DNA of 64,000 bases from Arcuatula senhousia. Its lineage: Eukaryota; Mollusca; Bivalvia; Mytilida; Mytilidae. Numbering within the stretch: position 1 is the stretch's first letter; every line of letters starts with the position of its first letter. Under the pieces are notes generated by a model. That model searched no databases, was not told where the DNA came from, and saw only the letters and a program-made list of their open reading frames with translations. Below, piece after piece: positions 11,609 to 23,000 of this stretch. Made by a program: the position numbers and the translations under genes. Location of the stretch: contig OZ020306.1 in assembly GCA_963971305.1 (NCBI GenBank), forward strand, positions 54,348,686 to 54,412,685. The letters are read 5' to 3'.

Positions 11609-14600
11609 CTACAAATCAAATAAAAGATAACAAGATTATTATATTTTATTTCCTTTTATTTTCTGAATCCGAAATGAAGTCATGAGGAAAATATGGATAA
11701 GCGGAAATACTCTAAGTTATTTGACATTTTATAAAAGGTAAGAGAGCAACCATCTGATATTATTGGGGGGGGGGGCTATGATTTTTTCCCTTTGTTCTGC
11801 CTTTTGGTTTTTGGAAAATGGAGCCTGGATATTCATTTTTTAACTTTAAATCAATATACAACCCAAAACGTCATCATGTCCTTTGACAATTGTTAAAGGC
11901 GAGCATAGTTCTGCCTTTTTATTTCATCTTTCCTATAAGAAAAGTATGCCATAAAAGCATAAAATATGGGTAAACGAAAATACTCTAAGTGATTTGACAT
12001 TTTATAATAGGTAAGAGAGCAAATATCTGATATTATTGGGGGATAGGATTTTTTTTCTTCGTTCTGCCTTTTGGTTTTTAAAAATTGGAGCCTGGATTTT
12101 TATTTTTTAACTTTTAATCAATATACAAGCTAAAACGTCATCCTGTCCTTTGACAATTGTTAAAGGCGAGCATAGTTCTGCTTTTTATTTCAAAATGTTT
12201 GGCATCCATCTTTCCTATGAAAAGTATGCCATAGAAACATAAAACCCTAATGGTTGATCCCTCCTTAAATATACTGAACAACACAACAAACGCACCACTT
12301 CCATTCATTTTCTTAGACATCAAAATTTTAATGTCTCTTACAGTCGGAATGACCTGAAATTTTAATCTGAGACATAACATTAATCCCAACATTTTTTTAA
12401 AAATTATCCGAATTTTCGTTTTTAAAAAATTCAGAGTTTTAATACCTCAAAAATGAAATTTTCATCAATTCTGAGAAAATGTTAGGCTTATTACCCCAAT
12501 GTTTCATCTGAAAACGGTGAAAAAGGCTTTATTCTTACAAATACAAGTCCTTTTACAGAAATTGAACAATGTTTTTTTTTACTTCCTGATCAACAGTGCC
12601 AATTTAAGAAAAGAATGGCTTGTTTTTATCTTTATCAGTTAGTATAAAAATGTTAAAATTTTCTGAAAAAAAAAATTGCTTCTTAAATCATAAAAGACAC
12701 CTGACAGAAAAAAAGTGTTGTGTTACTTGTGTTGCTGAGTATATTAAGTACTGCTATTTAATTTTTTGTCCATTGCCACTGTCTAGTTTCCAATGAGATT
12801 TATAAAAACAAGAGATGCCGCCCTACATAAAGTAAACGATCGAAATAGAACTATATCAGATAGAGGTAAAACGATGTTATTGTTTTATCTAAATATTTGT
12901 TTTTACCTTTAAACGACAGTGTTTTAAAGTTATGGAACGCCATAGCTGCCTTATGATGATGTGATTCATTATGTGATGATACCTTGTCATTATGTGATGG
13001 TACTTTGTCATTATGTGATGGTACTTTGTCATTATGTGATGGTACTTTGTCATTATGTGATGATACTTCTTCATTATGGGGTGATACTTTTATACAACAA
13101 CTACAACTGATGAAGAACTAGACACGAATATTCCTTTAACATGCGACTGTACTAAATCTGATTTCAGATATGCTCCTTGTGATCATGTTGTTACCGGAGA
13201 CCTTTCAATCGTCAATGACCCAGAGGTTATCAATTTCTTGAAAAAAGGACCAAAGTTTAGACCACCTACTAAAATTAATTGGAATTCCTGCCTAAATTGT
13301 ATCAAAACTTCCCTTCTCTCTTATTGCAAATCTTGGATCAGGAGAGAAGGGGCCGACTCAAAATCTCTAGACCGTTTTATTAATAAATTTATGGCAATTG
13401 TTCAACTCAGAATTAGCCAATTTCAAAATTCATTTGTAGATTTTAGGCCTAATACTTACCTTAATAGAATAAAGTCAAAAATCCGTTTACTTGGTTTGCG
13501 ATACGTGTTTGTTCCCGCCGACAAAGCAGCTAACAATGTCGTTGTGGTATGAAGAAAGTATTACCTTGAGGTTTTAATGCACGAAATAAAAAATTCGAAC
13601 CCTTTCGTTCCCGTGCATTCGACAGAATCAAGTATCATTGACGATCATATCATAGCGACCACAGCACTTCGAGTTGCCCCGACATACTTTAAATTACCTA
13701 CTATGTACTGGATACCTAAATTGCACAAAAATCCATATAAATCTCGTTTTATCTCTGCTTTAAGTAAGTGTTCTTTAACCCATATTTCCAAAGTTCTATC
13801 ACTTACTTTAACTACTATGAAGGAATTTATTATTCAATACTGTGAAAGGGTATTCGAAAACAGTGGAATTAATTATTTTTGAAGTGTAAAAAATTCTCTT
13901 GATGTTTTGGACAAGCTTCGTGCTTTTGAAAATACTTTTCATACCGTTGATAGTTACGATTTTTCTACTTTATATACTAACCTTCCACATAATCTGATTA
14001 AAAAGAAATTTGAATATTTGGTTAAATGGTGTTTTGACAAATCTAAAAGTGATTATATCTGTTCTAGAGTTTCAAAATCATTTAGTAAATCATTTTTTAG
14101 TAACGAGACTCAAAAGGGTTACATCAACTGGACTGATGCAGAAACTATTACTGCTCTAAATTATTTGTTAGATAATATTTACATACGTTTTGGTAAACAA
14201 ATTTATCGCCAAATTATTGGTATTCCTATGGGTACTAATTGTGCGCCACTTATAGCCGACCTTTTCCTATACTGTTATGAATCACAATTTATGGCTAAAT
14301 TACAAAAAGACCCGAACAAACAGAACCTAATCGAAACTTTCAATTATACTTTTAGATATTTAGATGACATTCTTGCACTCAACAATCCTTCATTTTCTAA
14401 TTTTATTACAGATATCTATCCTTCTGAATTAACCTTGAACAAATCTAACGTCACCGGTGATAGATGTCCTTTTTTAGATTTAGATTTAAGTATTATTGAC
14501 GGAAAATTACATACCAAAGTATATGATAAACGTGACGACTTTACCTTCCCTATTATAAATTTTCCTTTTCTTGAAGGAGATGTTCCACTAGCGCCGTCAT

Positions 14601-17600
14601 ACGGGGTTTACATTTCACAGTTAGTAAGATATGCTCGGATCTGCAGTTGTGTTTCTGATTTTAATAATAAAAACCGTTTTATTACTGAAAAATTATTAAA
14701 ACAAGGTTATCGATACCACAAATTAGTAAAATCTTTTTCTAAATTCTTCCACAAGTATCGATCTCTTATTGAAAAATTTAATTGTACACGTCACTTTCTT
14801 ATAGTGAAAGGAATATCACATCCTGTATTTTATGGTAATGTTTTTTATAAAGCTCACAAATTTAAAAGCAATCCAATAGAAATGAAAAATTGGCTTCAAA
14901 ATTTATTACGGAAAGGATATGAAATGAATATCTTGGTTAAATCTTTGAATTTAGTGTTTTTTGGCAGAAATATTGAAAACTTAATACGCGCTTTAAAACT
15001 TCCATAAACGTTTTTACTATTGTCATTTTTAAGCATTATAGCGATCAAGCGTGTCGGTTTTGTGTGATGACACTTCACTAAATCATTATTGCTTGAAGTG
15101 TTGTGTCGGATTTAAGATCGATACGTTTGATTTTTTTACATCAGTCGATTGATGATTCTCAGCTAGCTGTCAGTAACAGCGAGTGTTCTATAGAGAGTTC
15201 CTTTACCGTCCTTTTGTTTGTTCTTGTTTTTTGTCTTAGGTTCTCTCTAATAGAATTGGACTTTGATCGATTTGATTTTCATTGTGTGTTTAGTTTTTGT
15301 GCCTTGTCTAGGAATATTGATAGGGGGAAGGTTGGGCCCAAAAAACTAGTTTAACCCCGCCACATATTACATGTGCCTGTCCTAAGCCAGGAATCCTTGA
15401 CAAAGCTTTCGTTTGTACTTGTCTTTTTGATGTTTTCTGTTCCTTGTTTAAGAAGGGGGTCTATCTGTGACTATTTCAGGGCTGGATTTGAATTATATGC
15501 ATCTTATTTAGACCATGGGCCAATTGCATAACCGCGAGCAGTGCCAAATGGCCTCGTTGAAGGCTGCTGGCGGTTGTCCATTGTGGTTTTTCTAAATTGC
15601 CGTTTAATTGTGGGCTGTGTCGCGTACACTTATTCCACATCTCTTTATTTTCTATTTGTCATTATGTGATGATACTTTGTCATTATATGATGATACTTTG
15701 TTATTATGTGATGCTACTTTGTCTATATGAGATCAAAGTTTATTATTATGAACAGCGCTGAAAAAATATTCATTTTTATGACAAATATTTTTTTCGACGC
15801 GTAATTTTTCTGTGTCCCCACCCCCCTCCCCCCGTCCAAAAAAAAAATAGTTTCCAAATATTCGGTTTCTCGAATTTCAAATCGCCAATAGATGATTTAT
15901 TATATATTAAAACTTTGTAAACAACCTTTTTATTCTTTAATGGTTAATAACATGTTTTTAACTAGACGCGACCTCTAGTGATAGATTGTATTTTATTCTG
16001 TTATTTTTGAATGAAAGATTCTAAAACCCGAAAAGTTGAAAAACATAGATTTAGATTCCGAGCTGAAAAAAAAGAACTAAAAAAAAATATGTTAATTAAC
16101 CTTTAAGTAAAACCGCATTAAAGGAGAAAAATATTGTTTAGAAAGTTTTATTGAATAATAAATTATAAATTGGTTATTGATTTGAAATTCGAGAAAGCTA
16201 CCTTTTGGAAACGATTATTTTTTTTTTTTTTTTTTGGGGGGGGGGGGGGGTACACAGAAAAACTACCTGTTGAACAAAATAAGAAATGACTATTTTTTCA
16301 GCGCATATCATAATAATAAACTTTGGTCTCATAAAGACAAAGTATCATCACATAATGAAGAAGTATCATCACATTATGAAACACATCATCATAAGGCAGC
16401 TATGGCGTTCCATAGAAAGTGGTGTTTTCACAATTCGATAAAAAAGGTTTATTAATACAGAAGGTTACCTATGCACAGCTTTTGGGGAGGAAAATAGCGG
16501 TCATGTTTTAAAGCATAACAGTTGGGCACATTTTTGTTCAGAGTGGAGAGATTAATACTTGATCATCCTCTAGATAAAATGATGCAGACAAACACAAATA
16601 ATATTTTCTTTTAAATCCAAAAAGGTTCGAATAAATTACAGTTTCGCTGGTTCCATTGCTAGTAATATGCAATATGGCAATTGTGATGATGTGATTTTAC
16701 AGAAAATACGACAAACGCTAATTTGTAACTACTAGTAGCTTACCCCAAATGATACCTGTCTATCATTACATTTCTCTGACATGTGGGATGGTTTTGGTTG
16801 TTTGTAGTTTGAAAACGCAAAAATCGACCTGTAAGAAATATCATTAACGTCAAATCCACCAGCAGAGTCCTCCCATGAGTAATCTGGTAAATCCTGCTCA
16901 TCGTTATCAAGGAAATTACAGTCTGTTTGTAAGAACCAGAAACCATTACATTTTTGACAAAAATGGTTCTTAAATAGATCTCCTTCAATCGCTGGTAACT
17001 GTAGACAATAGTTTTCTGTTTCGCTATCATAGTCTTGCCAAAAGCCCGTTTCATTGCAAGTTGAATGTATGATATCAAACTCCCATTCAGGGTTGCATAA
17101 TTTACAGAAATTCAAGTCGTTGTAAAAACCAGTGCATCTTGGTTGCATGTATATATTATCACACGCAAACTCCAAATCCTTATGATATGTATGCTGGAAT
17201 CCCGTATCGTTACAATGTTGGTCAAATGAACACTTTATGTTTCCTTTTTCTGGTTGTATGTACTTTACCGTACAGTCATGTTCTGAAAGTGTCTCAATAT
17301 ATTCGCTAAAGGATGTGAAATATGAACTAGGAATGTACTCCTCGCATAATATATCCATATCCCATAATTTTAGTCCATATCTATATGGTGTTGGATCATT
17401 GCACATTGCACAAAATACATTTTTATATTGCAGGACATGGTCATCATCAATTTGTATTTCAGTGGGTACAAAACTATAAATGTAGCTGGATGGAGTTAAC
17501 GAGCAAAGGTTATGAAGCACGGGTGGAACATGATCTGGACAAGAATCTAATACAACTGAGGTTTGACCTTCCAAGGATAAAGACGAATCAGTACACGAGG

Positions 17601-18924
17601 TTGATAATTCTAGTAACTTATCAATGCAACAATCACTTTTGTCAAATATACAAGAATCCGAAGAGTCACAGCTATCTAACCCTGCAACGAATGAGTAGTT
17701 TTTATAGAAATGTGCTTGTCCAGTGAAAGCTAGGTAATATGCCAAAATGTTCGTTACGTTAAGTTCTGACCGTCTTTGAATCTTTTGGTTTGTCTGATTA
17801 TTTAGTTCGGCCAAGAAATCACTTTGTCCAGTTCCCAAAAGAAAGTCTATTCCATTAATGAAAATTTCATCATTATTTAGACTCAGCGACTGCAAAACAA
17901 AATGGAACGAGACGTTATTTTTCATTTGCATAAATGTTACATTCGGTGATATTGCTTCTAGTTCTTGGAACCGAATGATGCTTCCATCACTGTCGTGTCC
18001 AGTTCTGGTATTACAACGGTAACAATAAAAGTTTTTAAAAGGTAGAGTTGCGGTCGTTTCAACTCCAAGTAGACATCCAGTTTCTAAAGATTGGTCATAT
18101 TCGTTCCATAGCCCTGTTGTATTACAACTCGAAATTAAATCTGTTCCTTTTCGAGGCGGATTACAACCGTAACAAAAAATACTTTTGAACATTTTATATT
18201 TGTTTTCGTAGACTCTACAGGCATATTCGATATCGGGGTCAAAGGTTACCCATGTTCCAGTAACGTTACATCTATCTATTAAAGTTTCATCTTGCGAATA
18301 TTCCAAATCTGCTTGGAATGAGTAATAAATGTCGCATTTGCTTTCCTCTGCTTTTTCTTCAAATTCTTCGTAAGAAGACACAAAGTTAAAATCAACAAAA
18401 GATTCACATGATATTTCAATACCCAGAGAGCTTGTGTTATTGGTTTCTACAGAAATATTGTTACATTTCAAACAGTCTATGTTTCTATAAGTTTTCCATA
18501 ACAGCAAGGAAAACACGGGCACGTTTTTAAGTTGTTCTTCAAATGTTTCTCCAACGTGCTCACATTTATTCTTCATTTCTTCCTTTGCATTTTCAGGACA
18601 ATTTTGGACCATGTTGATTTTTCTATTACTCATCATTTTTGTGGTAAAACCTAAAATAGCAGTATCAAAATAAGTCATGTTCCACACAAAAAATAAATCT
18701 GGACAACAGTTCTGCGTTTTCAAGCAAGCTTTGTCACAGCTGCATGGTGGACAATTTTCCTCATTTTTGAAAATACCGGAAATCATTCGTTTGTTGCTGT
18801 CACAGAAAAAACCTCCACAGACGGATTCATACGCTCCGAGCAGACGATCCAAATTTACACAGACTACTATTTGTGGTAATAAAAGAATAAAAATTATAAA
18901 GTTTTGAACCACGGTTTTAGTCAT
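9983..18924 (-). CDS. Somatomedin-B/Cys-rich class B (adhesion/methuselah-like) 7TM receptor, two exons
   Basis: Two long open exons on the minus strand join into one protein of about 1,268 residues: exon 1 18924-16744 and exon 2 11608-9983. Exon 1 has the signal peptide and ectodomain; exon 2 has the membrane-proximal region and seven helices. The donor GGG|gtaagc (16743) and acceptor ttgtag| (11609) are both phase 0. An alternative donor, CAG|gtatca after 16756, is also phase 0 and would drop four residues. The joined sequence reads CNDRQ...NECRDIVCYPGR, restoring a cysteine pattern cut by the intron. The family is a secretin-like (7tm_2) receptor and the ligand is unknown. The intron (about 5.1 kb) is filled by repeats, including a Penelope-like element on the opposite strand. 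That both exons belong to one gene is an inference from frame, order and cysteine pattern. Confidence 0.85.
11688..12240. repeat. Tandem duplication, unit about 274 bp
   Basis: Two adjacent copies start at 11688 and 11962 (aaaatatggataagcggaaa / aaaatatgggtaaacgaaaa). They share tctgatattattggggg, ttctgccttttggttttt and tttgacaattgttaaaggcg. They lie in the receptor intron, and no coding potential is seen. Confidence 0.85.
12955..13090. repeat. 21-bp minisatellite, left block
   Basis: About six copies of a unit like ttatgtgatggtactttgtca. The minus-strand frame gives a heptad repeat YHHIMTK, an artefact of the 21-bp period. The array continues at 15657-15725 after the retroelement and appears inverted at 16328-16395. 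Confidence 0.9.
13090..15007 (+). pseudogene. Penelope-like reverse transcriptase with two in-frame TGA stops
   Basis: A single reading frame runs from about 13092 (DEELDTNIPLTCDC) to the stop at 15005-15007. It is broken only by TGA at 13550-13552 and TGA at 13880-13882; there is no frameshift. Early on it has a CDC...H..TGDL motif (CDCTKSDFRYAPCDHVVTGD), probably metal-binding. RT motifs follow: VPADKAANNVVVV, YWIPKLHKNPYKSRFI, YDFSTLYTNLPH, GIPMGTNCAPLIADLFLYCY and the catalytic FRYLDD. Of the palm acidic residues, the YDFSTLY Asp and YLDD are both kept. These blocks are diagnostic of Penelope-like RTs. The product would be non-functional unless the stops are read through. A 5' truncation has removed the endonuclease half. 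Confidence 0.85.
15356..15655 (+). repeat. 3' terminal tail of the Penelope-like family (reference copy)
   Basis: This 300-bp segment follows the RT frame and abuts the resumed minisatellite, so it marks the 3' end of the inserted element. It carries cctgtcctaagccagga, a ...gcgagcagtg...gttgaaggctgctggcggtt core and gtgtcgcgtacacttattcc near the end. Similar segments at 1157-1437, 4650-4790, 21255-21530 and 60622-60705 are best read as 5'-truncated copies of this family. Confidence 0.7.
15657..15725. repeat. 21-bp minisatellite, block after the Penelope insertion
   Basis: Three further units (tcattatgtgatgatactttg and variants) continue the array broken at 13090. This shows that the retroelement inserted within the array. 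Confidence 0.85.
16744..18924 (-). CDS. 7TM receptor exon 1: signal peptide, somatomedin-B-like domain and four Cys modules
   Basis: There are 727 codons from ATG at 18924. Residues 1-22 are a signal peptide (FIIFILLLPQIVVCV). Residues about 36-78 look like a somatomedin-B domain, with CPPCSCDKACLKTQNCCPDL showing the CxC..C..CC spacing. Downstream are four copies of a module of the form CNxTGxW..YDxxxExxC followed by FxxxxCxxCN: CNVTGTWVTFDPDIEYAC, CNTTGLWNEYDQSLETGC, CNDTGFQHTYHKDLEFAC and CNETGFWQDYDSETENYC. Many N-glycosylation sites (NxT/S) support an extracellular location. I do not know a name for the repeated module. The reading frame runs seven codons past the preferred donor before stopping at 16732. 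Confidence 0.85.
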
Positions 18925-20099
18925 TTTTTTTATATTTAAGCCTGTATTTCTAGCAGTTATTTGTGTACATTAACTAGTCCATGAAAAACACATATATATG
19001 GCTATCCTATGACTCTTACTGTAAAAACGATAATTTATAAGTAGATTTCCCCATTAAAAAATATATTAGTGAAATGTTTGTGTATCTTCATTTCCTTATA
19101 TAAATAGACTCTATCCTTTAATCATCATGCATAAAAAGTGCTTATTGTATTTACATAAATGTTCTGGTCCATTTGATAAATGTTTTCCCGTAGGTAAATA
19201 GTAACAGCTTTTATGAGAGGCGTGGAAAATAAATAGAAAATAAAAATTAAAAGGATTGTGTGCATGATGCGTTTCTAAATTTTCGATATAATATGATTTT
19301 ATGCTTGAAACTGAAGCAATTAATTATCACTCTCTTGGACAATTGAAGAGACTAAATTAAATAATAATTTATTTATGAGATGTTTGATCTTACAATAGTT
19401 CATCTATCTTCTATTTTATTGCTTGCTTTCATTAAAGATAAAATAGTCTGTGATATAATCCAGAAATTTTCAAACGGGGGGCGAGCAACTAAATTTTTTT
19501 TTTCTGGGACCTCTTGTTTCATACAGTTCCTAACCATATTTTCCTGTCAAACGGGAGGGCACACGCCGGGCACGCCAATCCTAAATCCGCCTTTGATAGT
19601 CGCAATCCGATCCTGTCCTGGAAGCAATCCAAGTGGAGTACTTAAAAGAGAAAATGCAAAATTACATGTAACTTTTATAACTCTATCATGCTATGTGAAA
19701 TAAAAAGTATTATATTTAGAATTAAACGGAGTTGATAAAGAGTTGATAGAGACATTTTTTTTAATATACAAGTTAAGAAAATTATATTCTATATCCATCA
19801 TATGATTCAAACAAGTTAATATCATAATCCATGTTAATCTCTTTGTTTTTCGATTTAAAGTATTAATAAATATTTCAAAAGTCGTTGTGTGAAGGAAACA
19901 CATGTGGATAAGCTCAATTGCTAACAATCACAACTCTGTTTTTTAAAGCTTGACGTGAATTGAAAGAAAAGGAAAACCAAATTTTAATATAAATAAAAAA
20001 GCCGGATATTATATAACGATCGGAAATATCAAATAGGGAAATGAAACAGCATATCAATTGATAGATGAATGTTTTGGTACAGAGTCCAGTGATAACAAA
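18925..20099. promoter_or_regulatory. Divergent intergenic region between the 7TM receptor and PPT2-like gene
   Basis: The receptor (minus) and thioesterase (plus) genes are head to head, with 1,175 bp between start codons. The region is very AT-rich and holds no convincing ORF. TATA-like stretches occur on both sides (for example ttatataaat near 19095 and tttaatataaataaa near 19982), but none can be assigned as a core promoter. That both promoters lie here is inferred from orientation only. Confidence 0.4.
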
Positions 20100-23000
20100 A
20101 TGACCACGATGTCGAAATCAAGCAGCTTTATAATAATTATAATTATAGCTGGATTTTTCTGTCCAACATACCAATACAAGCCAGTTATTTATATGCATGG
20201 CATTTTAGGGGATGCAGCGGAAGGGGACTTTCTTTTAGCGGCCATCAAAAAGGTCAGTGTTTTGCACGCGTTTTAATGAAAAAAAAATATATACTTAGGA
20301 ATATAATGCGAAAATGCAGGAAAAATCATCCAAAATAAGGTAAAGTTAACAAAATGGCAACTAACACATTTATCTCTCGCCATAATGTATCTTATATTAA
20401 TGAAGAAGAATGATGGTGGTTGGCTATCTGTTATTGTTTTTAACTGCTTTTTATAGCTGTTTTTGTCAAAGGATTAAGTATCCAATGATCCCCCTCTTTT
20501 CAAAATGTTGGAAATATAAAGGAAACATAAAATCAATGCCACCCCCTTTTAGGCACGGACCATTTGATTTTCTGGGGGGGGGGGGGACTGGGATTTTTTT
20601 TTGAAAAAAAATTCCCGGCCCTGATTTTTGTAAAAAAAAATAATCTGGCCAGCACCTAAAAATAATCTGGTTTCAATCTTTCCAATTTAAAAAAATAATC
20701 TTGCCAACAAAATTTCCTTGCTTCATATGTGTGTGAAAAAAATAATCTGGTCCGCAAAGTGGGCGAAAAAAATTCCCGGCTCAAGGTAAAATCCCAGGCC
20801 CCCCAAAGAATAATCAAATGGTCCGTGCCTTAGCTAAGACTTTGAAAAAAAAATATTTAGAACGACAACTGTCGTCATTATTAACGGATTTATTTTTATT
20901 TATTTATTTATTTAGGTATAATTTAGCTTTTACTGTTTTACTGGTTTTATATTGTTATACTTTTATACTTTTGTTTTGAATTGTAAATTTGTTGCTTTGA
21001 TTTTTGATTTTTTTTTCTTTGTGTAAGTTTGTTTATGTTTGTTTTAAGGCCCATCCAGAGACTGAGGTAACATCTATCGACTGTTATAATGATCTCGCCA
21101 GTACGAAGCCCATGTGGGAACAGGTTAATAACATATCCAAAGTCGTCAAACCCATGATGGACAAACACTCAGAAGGCATCAACATCATCTGCTATTCTCA
21201 AGGTTTGATGCTACTTCCCCATAAATTAAAGTCTTATTTATCCCCAGATTTCACAAATGCCTGCATGTCAAATATCTCGAATCTTTTTCTAGGCTTCTGT
21301 TTTTTATGTCTTTATGTAGGCTTTTCAGTGTCAAAAGGAGGGCTCTTTGATAATTTTAGGATTTGGAATGATTCATCTGTATGTTATGTTTTATCTAGAG
21401 CCAGTTGCAAGACAGAAAGCAACGACCGCTGACTTCACATTGAACGCCACAACCTGTTGTCATTGAGAAGATTTGAAATTATCGCTGATATATTGAGGTT
21501 GTGCCGCGTATACTTATTTCACATCTGACAACATTTTAATGAACTTATTTTACTTTGGGTGTCCAAGATTGTCTAAAACTCACGTGCATACATCATTATA
21601 ATTTTAATTTTTGGTTTGAAAATGAATGTAACTATTCTTGCTTTTTATTCTTCGCTTGCATATATTTAGATATTTAATTTTAAAGGAGGACTTATATGCC
21701 GAGGACTTCTTTCAACATTAGAACACAATGTGGATACATTTGTTGCCCTGAGTTCTCCATTGGCTGGTCAATTTGGAGGTTTGTGATTATCTAAAATAGC
21801 TTTGATTAGCTTCACTTTCTTTATAATATGTATTGTTGTTGTGCTGTATCATATTATGGTTTGGTTTTTTTCTTGATCATATGCCAGATAGATACTACGG
21901 AGTAGCCATTAGAAGTGGACGGTTATGACTTCTTTTGATGGTTGGCTCCATTTTACTGAACATAAAATCACCACGTATGGAAAGAACGGAAGATAAACAC
22001 GTTTTATTATTGTACCAAATAACGGTTTGCTCTATGGTTTTTATAAGTTGTCTTGTTTTGTCTGTCTCTGTGGACTCGTTATCATGTGTTTCAAATCCGT
22101 ATTCAATATCTATAAAATAAATGCTAAAACTTAAAAGTTCTTGTTTAGCTCGACTTAGGTGACGGGACAATAAATGCCAATGAATATTTAAGACCGTTAT
22201 GCAATTGCCACGTATCAAGTGCCAACTTCGGCCTCAATAAAGGAGGAAGAGTAACAGACTCGGTCAAGGATGATCAATTATACTGTTATGGTACACACGA
22301 GTCACACACAGTTCTCTTTTTCTCTTTCAATACAGCGGAAACGCTGGAAGATCAACCAAAATATATCAACAAAGAAAGGACAAGTAGAAAACTGTTTGGC
22401 CATTTGAACACTTAATAAAAATCAGTTAAAAACAATAACAGATAGCCAACCACCACCATTCTTCTTCATTAATATAAGATACATAATGACGAGACACGTG
22501 TGTTATTTGCCATTTTGTCAACTTTATACCAATTTAAAGATGATTTTTTTCTCCTGCATTTTCACATTCAGAGATGGCCGGAAGGGTAAGCAGATCCTGT
22601 TTGGTGTGACTTACGAACTGCTAGTGTAGGGTCGGTCGAACTCGTATTTGTCTATTTGTGGGGTGGCGGGGAAGGAAGGGTGATGACAACATACATGTTC
22701 TTCTGCTTCCAGTATCAATAATAATATTCCATTTAGAAAATCATGATGTATCACACAAGATTCTATGTAAAAAAAAATCTTGTAAAACTTCATAAAACGA
22801 AGCATTCAGAATTGCTATACAAAAAGGAAAACATTTGAAACTTTTGAGTTGATCATCACTTGTGTCGAAAAACTTTTTGAAATGTGTCTCTCCAGTTCCA
22901 ATTAAATAATACTACTGATACAAGGTGGGATTTAATAAATAATTGGTTTTGACTATTAAAAATGTACTGTTATATCTGAAAATCAGGTGTTTATTTAATT

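Larger units (their letters stand above)
13090..15655 (+). mobile_element. Penelope-like retroelement copy (5'-truncated, RT part and 3' tail)
   Basis: The element interrupts a 21-bp minisatellite: array units end at about 13089 and resume at 15657. It holds a reverse-transcriptase frame to 15007, then a 3' region of about 650 bp whose last 300 bp (15356-15655) recurs elsewhere in the window. The RT frame stops without a C-terminal GIY-YIG domain, as expected for the Penelope-like group with a permuted N-terminal endonuclease (Naiad/Chlamys type). It lies on the plus strand, antisense to the host receptor gene. No target duplication can be told apart because the target is itself repetitive. 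Confidence 0.85.
12925..16420. mobile_element. Fold-back (palindromic) element with 21-bp minisatellite, split by a Penelope insertion
   Basis: The sequence at 12932-12965 (tatggaacgccatagctgcc and onward) reappears as its reverse complement at 16376-16409. Moving inward, both sides carry the 21-bp minisatellite, then a mirrored segment: left 15725-15900 (gatcaaagtttattattatg ... tttctcgaatttcaaatc), right 16180-16345 in reverse complement. The centre is near 16030. Leaving out the Penelope insertion (13090-15655), the element is about 930 bp with arms of 250-400 bp. No coding capacity is visible. It lies in the single intron of the 7TM receptor gene. The outer ends are diffuse and I could not fix a target duplication. 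Confidence 0.75.

Noticed and set aside
12889..13074. Open frame with YHHIMTK heptads
   Set aside because: Product of the 21-bp minisatellite; no start context, and the repeat is non-coding.
12955..13090. CRISPR-like array
   Set aside because: Units are contiguous 21-bp tandem repeats without unique spacers, in an animal intron.
16740..17078. Minus-strand 112-codon frame
   Set aside because: Shadow of the receptor exon 1 in another frame.
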